Of a stretch of DNA of 64,000 nucleotides, positions 1 to 11,344 are shown one piece after another. Below the pieces are notes generated by a model, which had not been told where the DNA came from, did no database searches, and worked only from the letters and a program-made list of their open reading frames with translations. This DNA comes from Saccopteryx bilineata (taxonomy: Eukaryota > Chordata > Mammalia > Chiroptera > Emballonuridae), in contig NC_089495.1 in assembly GCF_036850765.1 (NCBI RefSeq), forward strand, positions 118,691,033-118,755,032, given 5' to 3'. A program made the translations under genes and the position numbers. Position 1 is the first letter of the stretch. Each line of letters begins with the position of its first letter.

Positions 1-740
1 TGGTATGTTCGGCTCTCTGGAATACTCCTCTTTGGGGTGATTGACCAGCTTCCTGGAATTCCTTTGTCCCAGGGGTGATTGTCTGGTAATTAAGGGTGGG
101 GCCAGGCAGCCAAGCGGAACAGTAAAAGGTCAGTTTGGAACTCCTGGTCAATTCATGTATCTATGAATCAGAAAGATATTAAAAAATAAATGTTACACAT
201 TTGGGTTGCTTTCATATTTGTCCTATTATAGGGTACATGGCAAGCATAATGTTCTAAAAATATTTAATATCACAAACTATAGCAGACTTAAAATAATTAA
301 ATAACATTTTGTATTAAATACTACCTGCTTTGGAGAAGTACCCACTTCTTGACTTATATTATTTGACATTACAGTACTTCATTTAGATTCCTGCAGTTCA
401 AGGTTCAAAGATGATAAAGAGGGATAAATAGAGTAGTTGTCAATAAATTTCTGTTAAGCTGCATTTAAAGTTATATGGAAAAACAGAAAGGATTCAGGAA
501 GGTATCCATACCTTTTTACAATGTTCAATAACAACATTGACATACTGATATCTAAGTCTTAGTCTATCAAAAATAATTGTGGGTGCATTGGCTGAATATG
601 AATAACACAGTAGCTGTTTCCATGAGATTGTTGCTATAAATATTGGCATAGAAAATTAATATATCAACTTCTCAGGCTGTGATCATTGGTTCAGAGTATG
701 TCTATAATCAAAGTTGATACAATCAGAGTGAATTCCAGAG
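1..740. other. AT-rich non-coding stretch, no feature recognised
   Basis: No SINE box, TSD pair, terminal inverted repeat or substantial open frame is visible. The first ~160 bases are less AT-rich than the rest and could be the end of an old repeat that begins outside the window, but I cannot name it. Confidence 0.5.
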
Positions 741-744
741 TAAT

Positions 745-1045
745 TGGGACTCTTTGAAAAGTGGTTTTCTTTTTCTGCTGTTCCTGTGAGGATGTGAGAT
801 GATGTTAGCTATAGCTATGTTGTCTCCAAAAAATGACAGCCAGTTGGATAAAAGCAGCCAACACAGAAAACAGAGCCAGAAGACAAAGAGAAGGAACCAT
901 CCTCAGGTGGCATCATTTAAATCTGTGAATCAAAAATCAGTTGTAGGAATGTATATGTGTGGTGTTTTCAGTTGTATGAACAAATAAATTTCATTTCATT
1001 GTTTAAACAAGATTGTGTTAGTGTGTGTGTTTTATTCACTGGCAG
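745..1045 (+). repeat. Possible ancient MaLR/MLT1-like LTR remnant
   Basis: The segment has the layout of old mammalian MaLR LTRs: a purine-rich stretch rich in 'cagccag' and 'agccaga' motifs, an AATAAA signal near 984, and a 'CATTGTTTAA' motif just after it. A 62-codon frame at 799-987 resembles no protein I know and I take it as chance. The assignment rests on remembered family layout, not on an alignment, so confidence is low. Confidence 0.3.
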
Positions 1046-1442
1046 ATGAGAGTCCTAACCAATTTACCTTCTACTCACAGTTCATTATTATTGCTTATGT
1101 AAGTAAGATCCTTGCTAGACTATAACTTCTATGAAGGCAGAGCTATGTTTTACAGATTAATTGTTGTGTTTGCAGTACCTACTATAATTTTAGCACAGTA
1201 AAGATGTATAATGAATATTTTGAAGATAAATACACAATTTTTTAATCTTGATAAATCTAACATTACAGCATTTTTGTGTTGTAAACAATTTCTTCCTCTA
1301 TAGTCTTTAAATAAACCAAACTCCTCCTATATTCCAGATCTAATTTCCTTATTTCCTATACTGATATTGATACAACATCTTGCCACCCACATTGTTTACT
1401 TTTTTACTTTACATTGCATTAAAATAAAACAACTTTTTTTTT

Positions 1443-1751
1443 GCCTGACTAGGCAGTAGTGCAGTGGATAGAGTGTCGGACTGGGACGCAAAGGACCCAG
1501 ATTTGAAACCTTGAGATCGCTGGCTTAAGTGTAGGCTCATTTGGTTTGAGCACAGCTCACCAACATGAACCCAAGGTCTCTGGCTTGAGCAAGGGGTCAC
1601 TTGGTCTGCTGTAGCCCCCATATGAGAAAACAATCAATGAACAATTAAGGTGCCGCAATGGAGAATTGATGCTTCTCATCTCTCTCTTTCTGTCTGTCCC
1701 TATCTGTCCCTCTCTCTGTCTCTGTCATAAACAAAAACAAAAACAAAAAAT
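1443..1751 (+). mobile_element. VES-type SINE, 'GCCTGACTAGG' subtype
   Basis: This is a tRNA-derived SINE in the subtype that starts GCCTGAC and has an A box of the form AGTGCAGTGG followed by GATAGAGTGTCGGACTG. The tRNA-like head is followed by a tRNA-unrelated body, a CT-rich tract (1676-1727) and a CAAAAA-repeat tail. Flanking 'AACTTTTTT' at 1431-1439 and 1752-1760 is the likely TSD. The B box is degraded (GATTTGAAACC), so this is an older copy and probably transcriptionally dead. Confidence 0.8.
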
Positions 1752-1904
1752 AACTTTTTTCTTGTTGGTTGTTTTTGCCAGTTACTCCAATTTTTTAAGC
1801 CATTCCCTTTTCTGTGATTGCATAACAGTTTATTTATTCTTCAATAGCAATAAATTTTACAGTGTATTAAAATTAATAGTTCTTGTTCTTCTTTCCCCTT
1901 AAAA

Positions 1905-2050
1905 CTGTATATATTTATTAAAAAAGCAACTAATTTTTAAAACTTTATATTACTAGTTAATGTTTTAGCATTTAATATTTATTTTTTAGAATGGAAAATA
2001 CTTGCAGAATTCTTTTTTCCTATAATGTCTACTTCTATTCCCTTCAGAAA
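1905..2050. other. AT-rich spacer, nothing recognised
   Basis: Short AT-rich sequence between a SINE and an old L1. No motif is seen. Confidence 0.4.
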
Positions 2051-2704
2051 CATACCTGAACTGGATGTAGACTGTGTCACTCACTGGGCCCTACAAGACA
2101 CCCACTGTATAAGGCCACTCGGCCAAGACCTTGATATGCAGTACTTTATGTAATACATAGAAACAAACACAGGGAGGAAGCCAAAATGAGGAGACAAAAA
2201 ACGTGTCCCAGATGAAAGAGCAGGACAGTATTCCAGAAAGAGAACTAAAGGTAATGAAGACAAGCAAGCTACCAACTGCAGGGTTCAAAATACTGGTTAT
2301 GAGGATGCTTAATAGAAAGAGGGGAAGAGAAGATGAACCCAGTTAGAACTTTAACAAAGAGATTTAAACCTAAAAATAGAGATAGAAAACATAAAAAGAA
2401 GCACTCAGAAATAAAGAACACAAACAACTATTTAAAAGAATACATTAGCTAAAATTAACATCAGAGGATGGAATTAGTGATTTGGGAGATAAAATAGTAG
2501 AAAAACACACCATTGGAATAGTAAAAAGAAAAAAGAGTAAAAGAAGAGGACAGTATTAAGGACTTCTGAGACAACATAGCTATCCCAACATTTGCATTAT
2601 TTGGGGTTCCAGAAGGAGAAAAGAGAGATGAAGGGGTTAAAGACTTATCTGAAAGATTAAAGACTGAAAACGTTCCTAACCTGGCAAAGGAAATAGACAC
2701 ACAA
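2050..2704 (+). mobile_element. Old L1 fragment, 5' UTR/ORF1 region
   Basis: The sense-strand sequence resembles the region around the ORF1 start of mammalian L1: 'CCAAAATGAGGAGACAAA' near 2182, 'GAACTAAAG' near 2242, then the ORF1 coiled-coil and linker region up to about 2700. There are many frame-breaking indels and no intact frame. It is in line with the L1 ORF2 sequence that resumes after the LTR-like segment, so both halves probably belong to one insertion. Confidence 0.65.
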
Positions 2705-2945
2705 GTCTCAGCAAAAAATTATTACCCTCTTCTTTCAATTTCTTTTTTCTATTTTTTGTTTATTTTCTCTCCTTCTTTCTCATTATATAAACCCCTGCTT
2801 GCACCAAAAGTTTAAGATAGGTTTTTGAGGACAGGAGTCCTCCCATCTTCTCAGGTAGCCAGCATTTGAATAAATTTTTTTCCTTCTAATCAGCACCTGT
2901 GCCATAAGTTTGGCTTTTTTTGGTGACAGGCAATCAGGACTGCAG
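2705..2945 (+). mobile_element. ERV LTR fragment (class I-like) inside old L1
   Basis: The segment has LTR 3'-half architecture on the plus strand: a TATA box (TATATAAACCCC near 2785), a stretch 'GGACAGGAGTCCTCCCATC' typical of the R region of class I ERV LTRs, an AATAAA signal near 2869, and a GT-rich end at 'GGTGACA'. It interrupts L1 sequence. No clear TG start or flanking TSD is visible, so the 5' part is probably lost. The class assignment is inference from layout. Confidence 0.45.
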
Positions 2946-2984
2946 GCCATTTTTCTGACTTCAAAGGCACTACTTTAAGAAAAT

Positions 2985-4320
2985 TGATAAAAAATATGAA
3001 TAATAAAATGGCAATAACCTCATACTTTAAACAATTACTTTAAATACAAATGGATTAAAGGCTCAAATCAAAAGACTTAGAATGGTCAAATGAATAAAAA
3101 AAATACTTAATACATATTCTGCCTACAAGAGATCCATTCAGATTGAAAGTTATACAGATACTGAAAGTAAAGAATTGGAGAAAGATACTTCATGCAAATG
3201 GCAATGAAAAAAAAAAGCTTGAGTAGCAATACTTGTAGCAGACAAAATGGACTTTAAAATAAAGACTATAGCAGGAAAAAAAGAAGGACATTTAAAAATG
3301 ATAGAAGACTTAATACAAGAGGTTATAACCCTTGTAAATATTTATTCACTAAATGTAAAAGCACCCAAGTGCTTTTACAAATATTGATGAACATAAGTGG
3401 AGAAATTGGAAGTAAAAAATTAATAGTAGAAAACTTGAACACCCCATTGACATACATGGATAGACTATTCAGACAAAAAAATAAAAAGGAAATAATGGCC
3501 TTAAATGACACATTAAAACAGATGGATTTAATTAATATTTTTAGAACATTTTATCCAAAGCTGCAGAATATATGTTCTTCTTAAGTACACATGGAACATT
3601 TTTCTATAACAGACCACATGTTAGGAAACATAACAAGTTTCAACAAATATAAAAGGATTGGAATAATATCTAGCATCTTCTCTGGTCACAATGGTATGTA
3701 ACTAGAAATCAACTACAAGAAGAAAACTGAAAAACACACAAACACATGGATAAACAAGATTGAAAAGACTTTAACCAGACTCATCAAGAAAAAAAGAGAA
3801 GGACCCAAATATATAAAATCGGAAATGAAAGAAGGGAAGTAACAACTGACAGCACAGAAATGCAGAGGATTTTAAGAAACAATTATGAACAACTATATGC
3901 CAACAAACTGGACAACCTGGGTGAAATGGACAAATTTTTAGAAACACACAATATTCCAAAATTCAATCAAGAAGAATCAGAAAATTCACAGGGACCAATT
4001 ACAACTAACAAAATCTAAGCAGTAATAAAAAACCTTTTAACAAAAGTTATGGACCAGATTACTTCATAGGTAAATTTTACCAAACAATCAAAGAAGAACT
4101 ACACCTATTCTTTTTAAACTAAGAGAAAAAATTCAAGAGGAGGGAAGACTTTCAAGCTCATTTTATGAGACCAGCATTATCTTAATTCTAAAACCAGATA
4201 AAAACACTATAAAGAAGGATAATATATGCTAAAATCCCTGCTGAACATAGATGCAAAATCTTCAACAAAATATCGGCAAACCAAGTTCAGCAATACATTT
4301 AAAAAATCAGCCTGAAATTG
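2985..4320 (+). pseudogene. Old L1 ORF2 remnant (endonuclease and following region)
   Basis: This is the plus-strand continuation of the L1 at 2050. The recognisable part is the ORF2 apurinic-endonuclease-like domain: 3369-3584 reads in one frame and contains NTPLTYMDR followed by LNDTLKQMDLI, matching the conserved L1 'DFNTPLS..DRS ... LNDTLDQMDLIDIYR' segment. The catalytic GD of 'VGDFN' is changed (VENLN). Frame shifts and stops are frequent before and after it, and the sequence leaves L1 similarity near 4320. It encodes nothing functional. Confidence 0.75.
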
Positions 4321-4989
4321 GTATGTCTTCTCTTTTCACAAAACTTGGAATGTGACTATGACCTATACAGTTCTTTGCTACATCCAATTACCTGTGCAAG
4401 TTGCTACTGGAGCGTAATTTAGGTGCTGTGAGAACTGAATAGCTTCCTGAACTCTTTATATGTTTTATGCTTGAGAATGATCATAATTGTCTCTGTGTAT
4501 TATGTCAATGTAGTTATAAAAGTGTTACCAGTCTGTGCAGTTCCTACTAATACTAGAGAAAAATTCTCTCTCTACATATTTGCCATCAAGGTAAAAACTT
4601 TTAACACAATAAAGATTTGAATGCTTGGCAAATGCACTGGGTAACATCTAGTTCTCAGTGGAATCTTAGTAATGATTAAATGATAATTGTTGGATTAAAA
4701 AAATCTGTAGGTTTAGCTGAAGAAAATGTTACAAAGCTTCCCCTCAAGCATCAAAATGTCAACTCTTATTTGTTAGGTTTAACAAAATATATAGTTGGAA
4801 AACTGTTTTCTTCAAGTGAAATCAATGAAATTTATTGTATAATACACCGCTCTAAAGGACTATATTTGAGAGCTTCTAACTAAACTATAGTTGATTTAGC
4901 ATGAAAGTGTATTTTCTAGTTCTGGCATTATTTGCCTTCGTTGTTCTTCTCTCTCCATATAAGTCTCCTGAACTGCAAAGAGTAAGTGC
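4321..4989. other. Non-coding stretch, no feature recognised
   Basis: AT-rich sequence with a 67-codon chance frame at 4680-4883 that I do not recognise. It may include 3'-UTR sequence of the neighbouring L1, since an L1-like tail follows directly. Confidence 0.4.
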
Positions 4990-5052
4990 CTAAAACCTGT
5001 ATAACTATGTTAACCATGTTGATCTAATAAATTTAATTAAAAAAAAAAAACA
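4990..5052 (+). mobile_element. L1 3'-terminal tail
   Basis: The motif 'AACCTGTATAACTATGTTAA' followed by 'AATAAATTTAATTAAAAAA' is the 3' end of an L1 subfamily; the same terminus occurs at 25050 and 50106. The A-run at 5040-5050 marks the end of the insertion. Confidence 0.6.
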
Positions 5053-5257
5053 GTAAGTCAAAAACAGTGATCAGAAGAACAAATCAACATAGACTTTCCA
5101 ATTCATTTAGATTAGATTTACAGTGGTAGGAACAGGTTTTACTAAGTTTAAAGAACTTGTCCAGTTCTAAATAAATTAAATTTGTGTCAGTAAATTTTCT
5201 TTTTTATTTTATTTTATTTTATTTTTTTATGCCTTTAAGCAAAGCTACCAGTGATAG

Positions 5258-5773
5258 TGGTGGGATTCAGCTGGTTTGCACTGGTTTGGCAAAAACTGAT
5301 ACCTAATTTTTTGTTGAGTTTGGCGAACTGGTTGTTAAAATAGCACTTGCAATCAGAGTTCTCTGTAAGGTGGGCACCTGGGCAGCCAGCCACCCAATGT
5401 GGAAATCACAAATTTACATTCCTTATTATTTTTTAATGTTTATCTGCACAACAGCATATTCTAAGTACCTGTAGTAATGTTCATTCTGTCCATAGATGAA
5501 AAAATTGGAAATGAGGAAGCCAATCAAGAAGCAATATGGAAATATCTTAAATAACAGTTTTATTATTTTTTGTCAGGTATTATTTAATATTTTTAATTAA
5601 TATTTTAAAACTCTTATAACAATCTAATTTTGTGTATGTCTTTTATTGTTCTTATTTAAGTATTAAACCCATGAAATAATAAACTACCTTTTAGTATATC
5701 ATTTTTTATACTTAAAATGGTCGTTAAGGAAGAGAACTGGTTGTTAAATTATTTGAATCTCCCCCCCCCACTG
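5258..5773. mobile_element. Non-autonomous hAT-like element
   Basis: The left end reads TGGTGGGATTCA and the right end reads TGAATCTCC..CCCACTG, which are inverted repeats of one another with the 5'-CAGTG terminus typical of hAT elements. Inside, 'GAACTGGTTGTTAAA' occurs near both ends (5324 and 5733). Flanking octamers AGTGATAG (5250-5257) and AATGATAG (5774-5781) match at 7 of 8 positions, as expected for a hAT 8-bp TSD. The left terminal CAG is degraded or overlaps the TSD, so the exact start is uncertain. There is no transposase frame. Confidence 0.6.
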
Positions 5774-5931
5774 AATGATAGTAATTCTGTTTTAATTCTA
5801 CAATTAACATAGGTGTTGGTAAATTAAATCAAATTCAATTCAACAGAATTACATTTATTTATTAGATATCTTTATGTTCAAACTCAACCTGGTCAAAGGA
5901 TAAAAGACAGAGAATGAATAAGAATAATAGA

Positions 5932-6314
5932 GGCCCTGGCCGGTTGGCTCAGTGGTAGAGTGTCGGCCTGGCGTGCAGAAGTCCCGGGTTCGATTCCCAG
6001 CCAGGGCACAGGAGAGGCACCCATCTGCTTCTCCACCCCTCCCCCTCTCCTTCCTCTCTGTCTTTCTCTTCCCCTCCCACAGCTAAGGCTCCCTTGGAGC
6101 AAAGATGGCCCGGGCGCTGGGGATGGCTCTGTGGCCTCTGCCTCAGGCGCTAGAGTGGCTCTGGTCGCAACATGGCGACGCCCAGGATGGGCAGAGCATC
6201 GCCCCTGGTGGGCGTGCCAGGTGGATCCCGGTCGGGCGCATGTGAAAGTCTGCCTGACTGTCTCTCCCCGTTTCCAGCTTCAGAAAAATACAAAAAAAAA
6301 AAAAAAAAAAAAAA
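5932..6314 (+). mobile_element. VES SINE, full length
   Basis: Full tRNA-like head: GGCCCTGGCCGG, A box TGGCTCAGTGG, B box GGTTCGATTCC, closing GCCAGGGC that pairs with the first bases as an acceptor stem. A ~300-bp body with CT-rich tract follows, ending 'CAGCTTCAGAAAAATAC' and a pure A-tail (6294-6314). CpGs are well kept, so it is fairly young. The flanks share roughly 'AAGAATA(AT)AGA'. Long frames inside it (for example 5960-6337) are chance frames repeated in every copy of this SINE. Confidence 0.93.
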
Positions 6315-6477
6315 GAATAGAAAAGTTTCCTCTTTGAATTTAGTCTTCTGTGGTTCTTTGGAAGAAGTACCTTCCCATTTTTATATGTTTACATCTGGGT
6401 GGATATTTATACTCATTGTACTAATCACAGACTTTAGTGCCCAGAGTAAGGTAGAGATAAGCATATAGCTGATAGGT

Positions 6478-7986
6478 ATTTTTTAAAATTAATTTTAATG
6501 AGGTGACATTGATAAATCAGGGTACATATGTTCAGAGAAAACATCTCTAGGTTATTTTGACATCTGATTATGCTGCATTCCCATTACCCAAAGTCCAATT
6601 GTCTTCCATCACCTTCTAACTGGTATTCTTTGTGCTCCTCCTCTCCCTGTCCTCAACCCCCTCCATCTCCTCCTCCCCACCCTGTAACCACCACACTCTT
6701 GTCTATGTCTCTGAGTCTCATTTTTATGTCCCACCTATGTATGGAATCATATAGTTCTTAGTTTTTTCTGATTTACTTATTTCACACAGTATAATGTTAT
6801 CAAGGTCTATCCATGTTGTTGTAAATGATCTGATGTCATCATTTCTTATGACTGAGTAGTATTCCATAGTATATATGTACCAATGCTTTTTAATCCACTC
6901 ATCCACTGATGGACAGTTGGGCTGTTTCCAGATCTTCGCTATTGTGAACAATGCTGCCATATACATGGGGGTGCATTTCTTCTTTTGAAACAGTGCTATG
7001 GTGTTCTTGGAGTATATTCCTAAAAGTGGGATAGCTGGGTCAAAAGGCAGTTTGATTTTTAATTTTTTGAGGAATCTCCATACTGTTTTCCACAGTGGCT
7101 GCACCAGTCTGCATTCCCACCAGCAGTGCAGGAGGGTTCCCTTTTCTCCACATCCTCACCAGCACTTATTCTGTGTTGTTTTGTTGATGAGCGCCATTCT
7201 GACCGGTGTGAGATGATATCTCATTGTGGTTTTAATTTGCATTTCTCTAATGATTAGTGATGTTGAGCATTTTTTCATATGTCTATTGGCCATCTGTATG
7301 TCCTCTTTGGAGAAGTGTCTATTCATTTCTTTCGCCCATTTATTGATTGGATTCTTTGTCTTCCTGGTATTGAGTTTCACATGTTCTTTATAAATTTTGG
7401 TTATTAAACCCTTATCAGACGTTCTGTCAAATATGTTCTCCCATTGTGTAGTTTGTCTTTTTATTCTGTTCTTATTGTCTTTAGCTGCACAAAAGCTTTT
7501 TAGTTTGATATAGTCCCATTTATTTATCCTGTCTTTTATTTCATTTGCCTGTGGAGATAAATTGGCAAATATATTGCTGCGAGGGATGTCAGAAAGCTTA
7601 CTGCCTATGTTTTCTTCTAAGATGCTTATGGTTTTATGGCTTACATTTAAGTCTTTTATCCATTTTGAGTTTATTTTTGTGAATGGTGTAAGTTGGTGGT
7701 CTAGTTTTATTTTTCTACAGGTAGCTGTCCAATTTTCCCAACAGTATTTGTTGAAGAGGCTGTCTTTACTCCATTGTATGCTCTTACCTCCTTTGTCAAA
7801 TATCAATTGTCCATAAAGGTGTGGGTTTATTTCTGGGTTCTCTATTCTGTTCCACTGATCTATATGCCTGTTCTTATGCCAGTACCAGGCTGTTTTGAGT
7901 ACAGTGGCCTTGTAGTATAACTTGATATCCGGAAGTGTGATACCTCCCACTTTATTCTTCCTTTTCAAGATTGCTGAGGCTATTTG
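6478..7986 (-). mobile_element. 5'-truncated L1 with perfect TSD
   Basis: Minus-strand L1 3' end: 3' UTR at 6478-6723, then ORF2 C-terminus to 7986, where the element is 5'-truncated. TAGCTGATAGGT occurs at 6466-6477 and 7987-7998 and is a perfect 12-bp TSD. Of the L1 pieces in the window this has one of the best-preserved reading frames. The 3' UTR motif 'GAGGTGACATTGATAAATCA' (plus strand) is shared with the L1s at 30569 and 46154, so the three belong to related subfamilies. Confidence 0.93.
6724..7968 (-). pseudogene. L1 ORF2 C-terminal region, one premature stop
   Basis: The frame encodes the part of L1 ORF2p downstream of the reverse transcriptase: [16 protein letters not shown] near the start, then the cysteine-rich segment [14 protein letters not shown], then [13 protein letters not shown] and the C-terminal YYSVIRNDD. 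Both open stretches (7159-7968 and 6727-7155) are in the same frame and are separated by a single TGA at 7156-7158, which reads as a decayed CGA arginine codon (CpG transition). Endonuclease and reverse transcriptase are absent by 5' truncation, so the product could not retrotranspose. Confidence 0.9.
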
Positions 7987-7998
7987 TAGCTGATAGGT

Positions 7999-8920
7999 TT
8001 TTATACTGGACTCTGAGAAATTAAGTTCACAAATATTGAGCCACTAAGTACAGGTTGTAAATATCATACTCTTGGCCATGTTGACAGTGGCATTCAATCC
8101 TGAATGTAAACTAAGCAAAAAAAGCCAGTAAGAAATAAAAATTATATTTTAAACATCCCAGTACTAAACCTTACATTTTTATTCTAAAAGCTGTTATTCA
8201 GGGATTATGCCATTGAACTTGCTTTAGACATGATCTTAGTATACTTTGTTATATGGTGTCAGGTTAAGGTGATAAATGAGACACCTGATAGTTGTTAGTA
8301 AAAAGAGAAAAAAATGTCATGTAAGTTAACAAAAGAACTATGATGACACAGAAATTTGGGGCCATAAAGTAAAAGATTAAGTGCATCCGTTTACCTAAAC
8401 CTCTGTTGCATCTCAGTTTTGAGAAGAATGTTAATTTTTTATTCTTAAATGAGAACTGATAATTATTAGAACACTGCTGTGAATTAGCTAGATATTTTTT
8501 AGGGTCAAAAGAATACTATCTTATTATTTTTTTTCCAATCTTCCTTCAGACATGAACTGCATTCTAGATATGATGGACCATGATATATATTTGTCCATGC
8601 TTTCAATGGTTTATTCTGGATTTCTTGTTTGGAAGCTGGTTTTTACTTGCTGAACTGCTGCACATTTCTTAGAGACCAGCACAAATAATTTATTCTGACA
8701 TTGTATTCTCTCTTCTCTAGCAGAATATGTATATAACATTAAACTTACACACATACACATTGAACTAATAGTGTTTTTGTAGGTCTTTATATAATATTGC
8801 CAATTTCATTACAGTTCTTTCATTTTGGCCATTCAGATTTTGGAATATAAATGCCAATGCTTCATGAATAAATGAACAAAGAAATCTATTTTTTCTAACT
8901 TGAATACAATATATTTCAGT
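7999..8920. other. Non-coding stretch, no feature recognised
   Basis: Mixed AT-rich sequence without SINE boxes, inverted repeats or recognisable frames. Confidence 0.4.
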
Positions 8921-8932
8921 AATATCAGTTTT

Positions 8933-9330
8933 TTGTTGTTGTTGTTGTTGCTGTTTTTTTTTTTTTTTTTGTATTTTTCTGACGTTGGAAATGGGGAGGC
9001 AGTCAGACAGACTCCCGCATGGCCTGACTGGGATCCACCTGGCATGCCCACCAGGGGGTGATGCTCTGCCCATCTGGGGCATCGCTCTGTTGCAATCAGA
9101 GCCATTCTAGCACCTGAGGCAGAGGCCACAGAGCCATCCTCAGTGCCCGGGCCAACTTTGCTCCAATAGAGCCTTGGCTGCGAGAGGGGAAAAGAGAGAC
9201 AGAGAGGAAGGAGAGGGGGAGGGGCAGAGAAGCAGATGGGCACTTCCCCTGTGTGCCCTGGCCAGGAATCAAACCCGGGACTCCTGCACGCCAGGCCAAT
9301 GCTCTACCACTGAGCCAACCGGCCAGGGCC
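8933..9330 (-). mobile_element. VES SINE, full length, with GTT-expanded tail
   Basis: Reverse-strand VES copy: B box complement near 9270, and head 'GGCCCTGGCCGG' reading leftward from 9330. AATATCAGTTTT at 8921-8932 and 9331-9342 is a perfect 12-bp TSD. The A-tail has a GTT/AAC triplet expansion (8934-8952) beside the poly-T. Chance frames across it are not genes. Confidence 0.93.
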
Positions 9331-9344
9331 AATATCAGTTTTAT

Positions 9345-9789
9345 TATGGGAATTTCAGAATATAAATGGGAGAGTAATTATCATTGATAAACACTTTCTC
9401 AGAAGACATACAACTTAGCTTGAAATCTTGCCACTTGGAAGGCAAACACTGTAATGCTTAAAAGATCTAAAAAGTTATTATCATTAAATATACAATGGGG
9501 AATAAAATGTAGAAGGCAAAGATACATATGCATACATGTGTTAATCTTGTTATAAATCAGTAACTTTCATTGGATAATGTATCCCAATGCATTAAGACTA
9601 TTTATGCATCTGTGTTTCTTATTATGTTATGAATTCCTTAAGAAAATGTGCTATATCCTGTTCATTTTTGTAGGATCTTATAATTAAAATAATGAACTTC
9701 TACTGTTAGGATATAGTGCTGACACAGTAATTGTATTAATTATGGCATTTACACAAGTTCAACACATTTGGGCAATATTTACCAAAAGA
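9345..9789. other. Non-coding stretch, no feature recognised
   Basis: AT-rich; nothing recognisable. Confidence 0.4.
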
Positions 9790-9799
9790 TGTAAATGTT

Positions 9800-9900
9800 T
9801 TCTTTAAATCTATATATTTGATTTAATATATAATTTAATTTTATATATGATTTAATTTTATATATGATTTAATTTTAATATATGATTTAATATGATTTCT
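9800..9900. repeat. AT-rich tandem repeat of ATATGATTTAATTTT-like units
   Basis: Four to five imperfect copies of a ~17-bp unit (TATATATGATTTAATTT variants) lie directly at the left edge of an old L1 3' end, where A/T tails often expand. Confidence 0.7.
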
Positions 9901-9904
9901 ATAA

Positions 9905-11340
9905 ATCATATATTTGACCCCCTTTTCCTTTACTGTCCCCTAACCCCTTCCTTCTGGTAATCACCATACTGTTGTCTGTGTCTATGAGTCTTTATTTGCT
10001 TTTTGTTTTGTTTGTTCATTTGTTGCTTTCATTTTTATATTCCACTTACAAGTAAAATCATATGATTCTTAACTTTTTCTGTCTGACTTACTTTGCTTAG
10101 GATGAATTCTCAAGATTCATCCACATTGTCACAAATGGCAATATTTCACCTTTTCTTATGGCTAAGGAATATGACATTGTATATATGTGTGATATCTTCT
10201 TTATCCTCTATTGAAGGACACTTCAGTTGTTTCCATGTCTTGGCCACCATAAATAATGCTGCAATAAACATAGAGATACATATATCTTTACAAATCAATG
10301 TTTCCAATATTTCTTAGGTTGATACCCAGAAGAGGGATTGTGGTAACTCTATTTTTAGTTTTTTGAGGAACCTTCATAACTGTTTTTCATAGTGGCTGCA
10401 TTCCCAATAGCAGTGAATGAGGGTTTCTTTTCCTCCACAACCTCTTCAACACTTATTTTCTTGTTAATTATAGACATTCTAACAGGTGTGGGGTGATATC
10501 TCATAATTTTGATTTACATTTTATTAATACAGTAATAGCTAGTGAAGTTGACTGTTGGCTTTGGGAGAGGTGTCTGTTTAGGTTTTCTGCCCATTTTTTA
10601 AAATTGAGCTTGTTTGTTTGTTTGGTGTTGAGTTGTATGAGTACTTTATATATTTTGGATATTAATCCCTTGGTATAGCTGTTTTTGCAAATACCTTCTC
10701 CCATTCATTTAGTTGCCTTTTATTTTCTGAGAGAGAGACAGACAGACAGACAGGAAGGGAGAGCAGAGGGAGATGAGAAGCATCAACTTGTAGTTCTGCC
10801 ACTTTTTAGTTGTTCATTGATTGCTTCTCCTACATGCCTTGACTAGGGGGCTCTAGCCAAGCCAGTGACCCCTTGCTCAAGCCAGCGACCTTAGACTTCA
10901 AGCCAGCAACCATGGTGTCATGTCTGTTATTCCATGCTCAATCTGTAACCTTGCACTAAGCCTGGTGGGCCTGTGCTTAGCCAGTGTCCTTGGGGTTTTG
11001 AACCTGGGTCCTCAGTGTTTCAGGTTAATGTTCTATCCACTGCACCACAACTGGTCAGGTTGTCTTTTTGTTTTGTTGGCAGTTTCTTTGGTGTGCAAAA
11101 GCTCTTTAGGTTGACATAGTCCCATTTGTTTATTTTTGTCTTGACTTCCCTCGCCTTTGCTGTCCAACTCATACAGTCTTCTTTAAGACCGGGGTCCATA
11201 AGTTTAGTATTTATGTTTTCTTCTATGTCATTTACTGTTTCAGACCTTATAGTAGGTCTTTGATCCATTTTGAATTAATTTTTGTATATGGAGACAAACT
11301 GTAGTCTAGTTTCATTCTTTCATGTGGGACTTTCCAGCTA
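9905..11340 (-). mobile_element. Old 5'-truncated L1, interrupted by a SINE
   Basis: The plus strand shows the complement of L1 3' UTR (9905-10090) and ORF2 C-terminus: 'TTCATAGTGGCTGCATTCCC' near 10387 corresponds to the GGMQPLW segment and 'AGTTTTTTGAGGAAC' to the KxxLKKL stretch. ORF2 continues on the far side of the SINE, where 11020-11268 (minus) reads INKWDYVNLKSFCTPKK, matching conserved [16 protein letters not shown]. Many stops; much older than the L1 at 6478. Confidence 0.82.
10715..11062 (-). mobile_element. VES-type SINE ('GCCTGACC' subtype) inside L1
   Basis: The reverse-strand copy ends at 'CTGGTCAGG' near 11053, the complement of CCTGACCAG. It includes the 'CCTTGCTCAAGCCAG' body motif seen in the same subtype at 16697 and 51711, and a GA-rich tract (10729-10775). 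Imperfect 'GTTGCCTTTTAT'/'GTTGTCTTTTTG' flanks suggest a TSD. It splits the L1 ORF2 remnant. Confidence 0.82.
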
Positions 11341-11344
11341 AATT

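Noticed and set aside
5949..6010. tRNA-like cloverleaf sequences with A and B boxes
   Set aside because: They are the heads of SINEs followed by SINE bodies and A-tails with TSDs, so they are not functional tRNA genes.
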